From NCBI RefSeq assembly GCF_946223165.1, contig NZ_CAMIBP010000052.1, forward strand, positions 1-10,742: 10,742 nt of DNA. The letters are read 5' to 3'. The notes under the pieces are model-generated. The model worked only from the letters and a program-made list of their open reading frames with translations, was not told where the DNA came from and did no database searches. The position numbers and the translations under genes were made by a program. Positions 5,305-10,742 of the stretch are shown one piece after another; positions within the stretch are counted from its first letter, which is position 1, and the number at the start of each line of letters is the position of its first letter. Source of the DNA: an uncultured Corynebacterium sp. (GTDB taxonomy: Bacteria > Actinomycetota > Actinomycetes > Mycobacteriales > Mycobacteriaceae).

Positions 5305-6624
5305 ATGGATCAGCTGACCAACCACACCTACGCTTACGACAGCGCCGACACTGCCCGCCGTCTCGATGAGAGCCCCAAGGGCAGCGGCTGGACTGGGGGA
5401 CCGGAGGAACACCGCGCCGCCTTCGCCCGTGACCGCGCCCGCGTCCTCCATTCGGCGGCGCTGCGTCGCCTGGCGGACAAAACTCAGGTCGTCGGCCCGC
5501 GCGACGGGGACACCCCGCGCACCCGCCTGACGCACTCGCTCGAGGTGGGGCAGATCGCCCGCGGTATTGGCAGTGGCCTGGGGCTGGACCCGGACCTGTG
5601 CGACATGGCCGGGTTGACCCATGACATTGGCCACCCGCCCTACGGGCACAACGGCGAAAACGCGCTCAATGAGGTCGCCCTAGGCGGCTTCGAAGGCAAC
5701 GCGCAGACGCTGCGCATCCTCACCAAGCTGGAACCCAAGGCCGTCAGACCCGCCGCCGGGGACCTGGCACGCCTGGAATCGTATGGCCTCAACCTCACCC
5801 GCGCCGCGCTCGACGCCGCGTGCAAGTACCCGTGGACCAAGACCAACGCGGACGGCACCACCAACCGCAAGTACGGCGCCTACGACGAGGACGTGGCGGT
5901 GCTCGAGTGGATTCGTGCCGGGCACACCGATCACCGCAAGTGCATCGAGGCCCAGGTTATGGACTGGTCCGACGACATCGCGTATTCGGTCCACGACGTC
6001 GAGGACGGCATTATTTCCCGCCGCATTTCCCTGCAGGTGCTCTGGGACCTGGTGGAGCTGGCCAACCTCGCGGAGAAGGGCGCCCGCGCCTTCGGCGGCA
6101 CGGCGGACGAGCTGCTCGACGCCGCGGACTCGCTGCGCAACCTGGACATCATCAACGTCATCGGCAACTTCGACTATTCGCTGCGCTCCTACTCGGCGCT
6201 GAAGAAAATGACCTCCGAGCTCGTCGGGCGGTATGTGGGGGCCACCGTCGCCGCCACGCGCGAGGCCAACGCGGAACTGTTGGCCTCAGGCCAGCTGGGG
6301 CGCACCCGGGGTGATCTGGTCGTTCCGGCCCGAGCACAGGCGGAGGTCACGCTGCTCAAGACCATCGCCGTCCTCTACGTCATGGATGAGCCGGCGCACA
6401 TCGCCCGCCAGGACCGGCAGCGCGAGCGTGTCTACCGCGTCTATGACTACCTCGTGGCCGGCGCGCCGGGCTCGCTCGACGCCATGTTCGCCGGCTGGTG
6501 GCGCGAGGCGGAGACGGATCTGGAGCGCGACCGCGTCATCATCGATCAGATCGCGTCCATGACGGAGTCCCGCCTTGAGCGCCTGGCGCGCAAGTCTGCG
6601 GAGCTGTCCGGGTTTATGGACTAG
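5305..6624 (+). CDS. dgt: Deoxyguanosinetriphosphate triphosphohydrolase-like protein (HD domain)
   Basis: This 439-residue HD-superfamily enzyme cleaves dNTPs, classically dGTP, to the deoxynucleoside and triphosphate, and so tunes the dNTP pool. The metal site is complete: RTRLTHSLEV with His77, LTHDIGHPPYGHNGE with His106-Asp107 plus His110 and His115, and DWSDDIAYSVHDVEDG with the third-motif Asp at 223/224. Arg-Ala-Arg-Val-Leu-His-Ser-Ala-Ala-Leu-Arg-Arg-Leu before the first His is the usual family lead-in. The length fits the shorter actinobacterial class rather than E. coli Dgt (about 505). The ATG at 5305 is chosen because a TAnnnT box sits eight bases upstream. It ends five bases before a convergent gene. 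dnaG follows 1.6 kb downstream on the same strand; in mycobacteria, from memory, the two are adjacent. Substrate specificity cannot be read from sequence. Confidence 0.93.
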   Translation: MDQLTNHTYAYDSADTARRLDESPKGSGWTGGPEEHRAAFARDRARVLHSAALRRLADKTQVVGPRDGDTPRTRLTHSLEVGQIARGIGSGLGLDPDLCDMAGLTHDIGHPPYGHNGENALNEVALGGFEGNAQTLRILTKLEPKAVRPAAGDLARLESYGLNLTRAALDAACKYPWTKTNADGTTNRKYGAYDEDVAVLEWIRAGHTDHRKCIEAQVMDWSDDIAYSVHDVEDGIISRRISLQVLWDLVELANLAEKGARAFGGTADELLDAADSLRNLDIINVIGNFDYSLRSYSALKKMTSELVGRYVGATVAATREANAELLASGQLGRTRGDLVVPARAQAEVTLLKTIAVLYVMDEPAHIARQDRQRERVYRVYDYLVAGAPGSLDAMFAGWWREAETDLERDRVIIDQIASMTESRLERLARKSAELSGFMD

Positions 6625-6629
6625 AAGGT

Positions 6630-7082
6630 TTAGCTGGCCACACGCGCGCCGTGGGTGTGCTGCGCAACGCCGGCGAAGACTCCGATGGCGGTCTCAACGC
6701 CGGCTTCCGAAGGGCCGGATATGAGCGCCGTGGTGCCCAGACCCGCGGCCCAGCGGGCCTCGTCCTCGCCCAGGATGAGGAGGTAACTCGCGCGGGCGGC
6801 GGGGGAGTGCGTGATGTTGCCCAGGACGGCGAGCAGGGTCTCGATGTCGTGAGAGTCGCGCAGATGCGGGCGGTAGTCGGTGTAGAGCACGCTGCCGTCG
6901 GCGAAGGTGACGCCGTAGTGCGGCGTCCAGTCGATAGCGCGGCCGCGCGGGCCCAGCATGCTAATCGGGCGCGGGGTGCGGTCAACCCAGGCGCCAGCGT
7001 AGGGGGCGGCAGCGAAGGATAGGGCGGCGCCAAAGTGGTGCCGGGACTCTGCCAGACCATATGTGGTGGCGAGCGGGGACAT
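6630..7082 (-). CDS. Unrecognised 150-aa protein
   Basis: The ATG at 7082 is preceded by AAGGAG with 7-base spacing (7090-7095), which favours it over an in-frame ATG 72 bases upstream. The 150-residue product has no signal peptide. The middle part is polar and rich in Tyr, His and Asp (GRAIDWTPHYGVTFADGS at about 47-64, then DYRPHLRDSHD at 69-79), and looks like a beta-rich module. Next comes a Leu-rich helix (ETLLAVLGNI, 81-90), then LLILGEDEARW (101-111) and an Ala/Gly-rich C-terminal half ending AQHTHGARVAS. I do not recognise the family and assign no function. It is convergent with dgt (5-base gap) and 228 bases downstream of the barstar gene on the same strand, so it probably has its own promoter in 7083-7310. 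Codon use matches its neighbours. Confidence 0.75.
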   Translation of the reverse strand: MSPLATTYGLAESRHHFGAALSFAAAPYAGAWVDRTPRPISMLGPRGRAIDWTPHYGVTFADGSVLYTDYRPHLRDSHDIETLLAVLGNITHSPAARASYLLILGEDEARWAAGLGTTALISGPSEAGVETAIGVFAGVAQHTHGARVAS

Positions 7083-7310
7083 GGGGTTTCTCCTTGAGGG
7101 ACACGACGAGAGGGAAGCGTGCGTTGGTCTAGCCATCACGCGTGCACTCCACACGCCGCCAACTCTGGCATTCGGACGACCAATCTCGGCACTACTTAAG
7201 CAATCGCTGAGATTTTCCTAAAGAGTACACTATCCCGCGACGAGGCGCGCACGTTGTGTGACATGGCCGCCACGGCGGTGTTCGGTCCGACGCTGACCAC
7301 AGTGTGCGTC
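7083..7310 (-). other. Gap between the barstar gene and the 150-aa gene
   Basis: No coding frame is supported here. A weak GACGC/GCGTC inverted repeat (7289-7293 with 7306-7310) lies directly after the barstar stop codon and might form part of a terminator. A more A+T-rich stretch at about 7195-7235 is the likeliest promoter area for the 150-aa gene, but no clear -35/-10 pair was found on the minus strand. Confidence 0.35.
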
Positions 7311-7544
7311 CTAGCGCAGCAACGCGATCCCCACGTCGTCGAGCACCTCGCTCACGGCGGCGAAGTCCGCAAGTTCCATCTCCATGCGAGCCGCGATGAT
7401 GGACTGCACGCCCAGCCCGCGGAGGAAGTCCGCCATGTCGTCCAGGTTCGCCGGCGCGGGGCGCCCGCACTGGTGAATGCGCCCCAGCGCGGCGAAAAAG
7501 TCGTAGCGGTCCCGGATGACCTCGGTGATGAGCACACGTTCCAT
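7311..7544 (-). CDS. Barstar-type ribonuclease inhibitor
   Basis: This 77-residue protein resembles barstar: ITEVIRDRYDFFAALGRIH lines up with barstar's first strand and helix, and PANLDDMADFLRGLG (31-45) with barstar's NLDALWDCLTGW helix. The two barstar aspartates that enter the barnase active site (Asp35, Asp39) have counterparts at the same numbers, Asp35 and Asp39. It is a little shorter than B. amyloliquefaciens barstar (about 90). It should bind and block the RNase encoded just upstream, protecting the cytoplasm before export. The RNase stop and this start overlap by one base (TAATG), so translation is coupled and the pair is co-transcribed. No separate ribosome site is evident. The family call is strong because of the partner gene; binding to this particular RNase is inference. 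Confidence 0.82.
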   Translation of the reverse strand: MERVLITEVIRDRYDFFAALGRIHQCGRPAPANLDDMADFLRGLGVQSIIAARMEMELADFAAVSEVLDDVGIALLR

Positions 7545-8083
7545 TACTTCGCCCCCTTGCTCGACGAGCCGCCGCTGGCGCTCAGGCCCTCGGCCTCGTC
7601 CTCGGGAATCTCGCAGAAGCTTTCGTAGTGGTCATCGGTGTAGAACCACACGTCCGGGTCCGTCTCCGAGCCGCCGCCGGTGACAATGCGCCGGGCTCCG
7701 CGGGACTTCGACCCTGGCGTCTCCACCGTGTACTCGCGGTAGAAATTTTTCGACTCCTTGGGCAGCATGCCTTCGTAGTTGCCGAAGCGGACGTTGTCAT
7801 TGTCCGGGTACTCGTACGGCCCGCCGGCGAGGATGTCCTCCACGGTGTCGTCTGCTTCCTCCGGCAGGGAGTCCAGGGAGCAGGTGTCCAGACCGCTTTC
7901 CGATGCCGCCGCGCCCGCGGTCGTGCCCGTCTGCGAGCCTGCCCCGGATACTGAGGACGCCGTGGAGGCTGTGGATGACGAGTCATCCCCGCTGAGGTCG
8001 ATGCCGAAGTAGCCGGCCACGAGCACGAGTGCTACTCCGCCAAGGACGGCGGGCAGCGATTTCTTGGTGGGGGAGGACGCCAT
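7544..8083 (-). CDS. Secreted or membrane-anchored guanyl-specific ribonuclease (barnase/RNase Sa family)
   Basis: This 179-residue protein has a hydrophobic N-terminal segment (about 11-28, no clear AxA or lipobox, so export signal or membrane anchor) and a Ser/Thr/Ala linker (33-66). The RNase domain follows at about 67-160. TCSLDSLPEEADDTVEDI matches the RNase Sa opening, FYREYTVETPG carries the catalytic base Glu117, SRGARRIVTGGG supplies Arg128 and Arg131/132, and YTDDHYESF the catalytic acid His152. These correspond to RNase Sa Glu54, Arg65/68/69 and His85. Cys68 and Cys157 match the Cys7-Cys96 disulfide, as expected for an extracytoplasmic enzyme. All catalytic residues are present. 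A short Ser/Gly/Lys tail follows. The barstar gene overlaps its stop. Other in-frame starts lie at 8095 and 8092. Its role (nutrient RNase, competition toxin) is unknown. Confidence 0.87.
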   Translation of the reverse strand: MASSPTKKSLPAVLGGVALVLVAGYFGIDLSGDDSSSTASTASSVSGAGSQTGTTAGAAASESGLDTCSLDSLPEEADDTVEDILAGGPYEYPDNDNVRFGNYEGMLPKESKNFYREYTVETPGSKSRGARRIVTGGGSETDPDVWFYTDDHYESFCEIPEDEAEGLSASGGSSSKGAK

Positions 8084-8215
8084 GGTCCCCATCATGGCAG
8101 TTGACGGGCGCAAAACCCTAATCGTTGAACAGTTCGGGCCGCGCCACGCCGCCGCGTCAGCGCAGCTGAGCAGAGGCGCCGCCGCCCCGACGCGGCCCCA
8201 TCCATGCGCAGGGGT

Positions 8216-8221
8216 TATCCT
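8216..8221 (+). promoter_or_regulatory. Probable -10 box of dnaG (leaderless)
   Basis: TATCCT (TAnnnT) ends seven bases before the dnaG ATG at 8229, and no Shine-Dalgarno sequence precedes that ATG. This is the spacing expected of a leaderless transcript. The gap from 8084 to 8228 must also hold the promoter of the divergent RNase gene. Confidence 0.48.
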
Positions 8222-8228
8222 ATGCATC

Positions 8229-10142
8229 ATGGCACGAGGCAGAATTCCGGAGAGCGACATCCAAGCGATCCGCGAACGCGCGCCCATCGAGGAAATCGTG
8301 GGCGAGTACGTCCAGCTCAAGCCGGCCGGCTACGACTCGCTCAAGGGCTTGTCCCCGTTCAAAGAAGAGCGCACACCGTCCTTCCACGTGCGCCCGCAGC
8401 GCGGCTACTTCCACTGCTTCTCCACCGGCAAGGGCGGCGACGTCTTCAAGTTCCTCATGGAGATGGAACAGCTCACCTTCCCCGAGGCCGTGGAGGCCGT
8501 GGCCCAGAAGATCGGCTACCACATCACCTACCAGGGCGGCACCACGGGAGCTCAGGAGAAGCCGGGCCTGCGCCAGCGTCTGGTCCAGGCCAACAAGGCC
8601 GCGCATGAGTTCTACCGCCAGCAGCTGGAGACCCCGCAGGCCGCGCCGGCCCGCGACTTCCTGCTGAACCGCGGTTTTAGCCAGCAGATCATCTACGACT
8701 TCGAGTGCGGCTACGCCCCGGAAGGCTGGGATACCCTCACCAAACACCTGCTCAAGATGGGCTTTAGTTTCGAGGAACTGGACCAGGCGGGCCTGTCCAA
8801 GATGGGCAAGCGTGGCCCCATCGACGCCTTCCACCGCCGCCTCATCTGGCCCATCAAGGATCTCTCCGGCAACGTCATCGGCTTCGGTGCCCGCAAGCTC
8901 TTTGATGATGACACCATGGGCAAGTACATGAACACCAAGGAGACGATGCTCTATAAGAAGACCAAGGTCCTCTTTGGCATTGACCTGGCAAAGAAGAACA
9001 TCGCCTCCCAGCACCAGACAGTTGTGGTGGAGGGCTACACGGACGTCATGGCCATGTACGCCGCGGGCGTGAAGACGGCCGTCGCCTCCTGTGGCACCGC
9101 CTTCGGCGAGGAGCACCTCCAGGTCATCCGACGCCTCATGCTGGACGATAACTACTTCTCCGGCGAGCTCATCTACACCTTCGATGGCGACGAGGCCGGT
9201 CAGAAGGCCGCCATGCGCGCCTTCCAGGGCGAGCAGAAGTTCACCGGCCAGTCCTTCGTGGCCGTCGCCCCAGAGGGCATGGACCCGTGCGACCTGCGCA
9301 TCAAGCGGGGCGATGCCGCCGTGCGCGACCTCGTCGCGGACCGCATCCCCATGTTCGAGTTCGTCATCCAGTCGCTCATCGTCGGCTACAAGCTCGACAC
9401 CGCGGAGGGCCGCCTGCAGGCCCTGCGCCGCGCCGTCCCCGTCGTGGCTGACATCCGTGACAAGCCGCTGCGTGACGAGTACGCCCGCCGCCTGGCGGAC
9501 TGGGTGGGCTGGAACGATCCGGTGGAGGTGCTCGGCCAGGTGGAAGCCGCCCGCCGCGCCCCGAAAAAACAGGAGCGCACCCTGCGCCGCTTCGACGACA
9601 CGCAGCAGCAGCCCGCGCAACACAACGCCCCGGTGTTCCACATCCCGGATCCGAAGTCCCCGGTGCTGTGGCCGCAGCGCGAGTCCCTTAAGTTAGCACT
9701 GCAGTTCCCGGCGGCGGCAGGCTCCTACTTTGACGGCATCACCCCGGACGCCTTCAGTAACGAAGCCTACCGCCTGGTGCGCAAGGCCGTGACCAACGCC
9801 GGCGGCGCGGCCCGTGGCGCCACCCTCAACAACGTGGATTGGATCGCCGCGGTCACGGACGAGATGCTGGATCTCACCGCCCGCAACTTCGTCTCGGAGC
9901 TGGCCGTGGAGCGCATCCTCGCCGCCGAGGACGGTGCCTTCGATCTCAACGCGTACGCGGACTCGGTGTTCTCTCGCCTGCAGGAGACCCGCGTGGGGGA
10001 CCAGATCGCGGAGCTCAAGGCCAAGCTGGGCCGCATGCGCCCCTCGGACGACCCGGCGACGTACAACGCCACCTTCAGCGACCTCGTGGCGCTGGAGCAG
10101 TCTCGCCGCGAGCTCAACGATCGCGCGTTCCGCAGTGAATAG
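8229..10142 (+). CDS. dnaG: DNA primase
   Basis: This 637-residue bacterial primase makes RNA primers at the replication fork. The N-terminal domain begins RIPESDIQAIRERAPIEEIV and leads into the zinc-ribbon region (about 38-75). There the usual CxxH...CxxC ligands read Ser42, Lys45, Cys63, Thr66, so only one of four remains (SPFKEERTPSF, HCFSTGKGGD). The catalytic Toprim core looks intact: VVVEGYTDVMAMY with Glu268, FDGDEAG with Asp319 and Asp321, and MDPCDLR with Asp352/Asp355. A Lys/Arg/Gln linker (about 440-470) joins the C-terminal helicase-interaction domain (about 475-637). Length is normal. The ATG at 8229 is taken because the family N-terminus starts there and a -10 box lies seven bases before it; an in-frame extension to 8064 is unsupported. 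It is divergent from the RNase gene and convergent with the gene fragment at 10157. Confidence 0.97.
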   Translation: MARGRIPESDIQAIRERAPIEEIVGEYVQLKPAGYDSLKGLSPFKEERTPSFHVRPQRGYFHCFSTGKGGDVFKFLMEMEQLTFPEAVEAVAQKIGYHITYQGGTTGAQEKPGLRQRLVQANKAAHEFYRQQLETPQAAPARDFLLNRGFSQQIIYDFECGYAPEGWDTLTKHLLKMGFSFEELDQAGLSKMGKRGPIDAFHRRLIWPIKDLSGNVIGFGARKLFDDDTMGKYMNTKETMLYKKTKVLFGIDLAKKNIASQHQTVVVEGYTDVMAMYAAGVKTAVASCGTAFGEEHLQVIRRLMLDDNYFSGELIYTFDGDEAGQKAAMRAFQGEQKFTGQSFVAVAPEGMDPCDLRIKRGDAAVRDLVADRIPMFEFVIQSLIVGYKLDTAEGRLQALRRAVPVVADIRDKPLRDEYARRLADWVGWNDPVEVLGQVEAARRAPKKQERTLRRFDDTQQQPAQHNAPVFHIPDPKSPVLWPQRESLKLALQFPAAAGSYFDGITPDAFSNEAYRLVRKAVTNAGGAARGATLNNVDWIAAVTDEMLDLTARNFVSELAVERILAAEDGAFDLNAYADSVFSRLQETRVGDQIAELKAKLGRMRPSDDPATYNATFSDLVALEQSRRELNDRAFRSE

Positions 10143-10156
10143 TTGGATTCTTCTCG

Positions 10157-10717
10157 TTATGCCTCGTTGACAGGGTTTGGAGACAACCCGAGCTCACCGG
10201 GATCCGGAACACGCACCATTTGAAAGTTGTTCGGGTGGCATCTATCGCGCGACGCTCTTTCAGTGAGCTTTTGAGAGTCGGCACCCAATTCCTTTGCAAT
10301 GAGAACCCGAAGAACAAGGATTGCTAGATAGATGCAGTTGCCAATTCGTACTGAGTCGGGAATTGGATTCTTGGGGTGTTTGAGATGGTTATAGCATTCG
10401 GCTGTGTCGTGAGCCCAAGTCCCGAAGAGCTCATTGGACTGGTCGGTGAAAATTTCGTCGACTTCCTTTAATACTCGAGCAATTTTGTCTTTTAGCGCCA
10501 TGTGGTCGGCCGTTCCCGGAGATAGTCCGTCTTTCTCATGAAGGAGCCAGAAGCCTGCTGCTTCTAAAGCGATTCCTATAACGAGAATTTTCGATTCGAT
10601 TGTCATCTGGTTTTCGAGCAGAGTTGAAAGTCCATTAGCGATACGACCTGTAACGTCGTTGTCACAAAACGCACGCCATTTGTTTGTGCGGGCCTGACCC
10701 CCGGAAAGTAGACACAT
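10157..10717 (-). pseudogene. C-terminal fragment of a HEPN-like protein, 5' end cut off by an insertion sequence
   Basis: The frame from 10717 to 10157 encodes 186 residues, but its first eight or so (MCLLSGGQ) come from the IS end, and a stop lies just upstream, so the original N-terminus is lost. The remaining part is mainly helical: a helix NGLSTLLENQ, then ESKILVIGIALEAAGFWLL, KIARVLKEVDEI, and ECYNHLKHPKN followed by IYLAILVLRVLIAKELG. The order, with NHLKHP near the third helix, fits the HEPN domain of defence proteins such as ApeA; the usual Arg of the RNxxxH nuclease motif is Tyr here (YNHLKH). Base composition is far lower in G+C than dnaG and codon use differs, a sign of acquisition. 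The family call is moderate; an unrelated helical protein is possible. It ends 14 bases from dnaG, tail to tail. Confidence 0.55.
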
Positions 10718-10742
10718 CGGGGGTTAGCTATGCTGCTTGGGT
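10695..10742. mobile_element. Terminus of an insertion sequence, probably IS3 family, continuing beyond the window
   Basis: The sequence starting TGACCCCCGGAAAGTAGACA resembles the terminal inverted repeat of IS3-family (IS150-type) elements, which commonly run TGACCCCC..AAAGTTGGACA. The HEPN-like frame becomes unnatural exactly here, and a stop appears on its strand just inside. CCCCCG (10698-10703) and CGGGGG (10718-10723) form an inverted repeat within the end. An ATG at 10730, seven bases after a G-run, could be the start of the element's first frame. The transposase itself and the other end lie outside, so the family name is tentative. Confidence 0.5.

Noticed and set aside
8064..8228. 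N-terminal extension of dnaG to 8064
   Set aside because: The extra residues do not resemble primase, overlap the divergent RNase start, and the family N-terminus begins at 8229.
8220..9641. Long open frame (473 codons) on the strand opposite dnaG
   Set aside because: It is a mirror of a high-G+C coding gene: no ribosome site, no recognisable product, and dnaG is unquestionably coding on the other strand.
1..10742. CRISPR array, tRNA or rRNA genes
   Set aside because: No regularly spaced repeats and no tRNA cloverleaf or rRNA signature sequences were found on reading through.

Overview
The window looks like a chromosome segment of a Corynebacterium species. Most of it is high in G+C. DnaG, Dgt, the TPM-domain protein, the secreted RNase and the C-terminal anchor of the surface protein all have the character of that genus or its actinobacterial relatives. 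Species is not decided here; something near the C. striatum/C. aurimucosum group is only a guess.

Layout, left to right. (1) Positions 1-812 hold the 3' end of a surface-protein gene with a bacterial Ig-like domain and a two-segment hydrophobic C-terminus, followed by two hairpins (839-859 and 883-940). (2) Positions 1067-1679 are a scar: a decayed 5' third of purT (four in-frame stops and a frameshift) runs directly into the 3' remnant of an IS1634-like transposase. (3) Positions 1699-4384 hold a divergent pair, a long secreted or membrane TPM-domain protein (-) and a DUF218 protein (+). Their starts are 20 bases apart and their probable -10 boxes overlap. (4) Positions 4385-5304 carry two tiny same-strand genes of 33 and 35 codons. 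Each has a good Shine-Dalgarno sequence and encodes an amphipathic peptide. Hairpins and a G+C-rich terminator follow. (5) Positions 5305-10142 are the replication and nucleotide-pool core: dgt (dNTP triphosphohydrolase) and dnaG (primase), both (+). Between them lie three (-) genes: an unrecognised 150-aa protein, a barstar-type inhibitor, and the RNase Sa/barnase-type secreted RNase it should inhibit. (6) Positions 10157-10742 are A+T-richer accessory DNA: the C-terminal part of a HEPN-like protein, cut at its 5' side by what looks like the end of an IS3-type insertion sequence that continues past the window.

From memory, mycobacteria carry a TPM-domain gene divergent from dgt, with dnaG directly after dgt (Rv2345/Rv2344c/Rv2343c). 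If so, TPM-dgt-dnaG is the ancestral skeleton here, and the DUF218 gene, small peptides and RNase/inhibitor cassette were added to it. dgt and dnaG act together in replication. RNase and barstar form a toxin-immunity pair with overlapping stop and start codons. The TPM protein, surface protein and possibly the small peptides belong to the cell envelope.

The points most worth checking are the DnaG zinc motif, which keeps only one of four ligands; the two unnamed amphipathic micropeptides; the RNase/barstar cassette inside dgt-dnaG; the overlapping divergent leaderless promoters at 3741-3747; and the IS-truncated HEPN gene.
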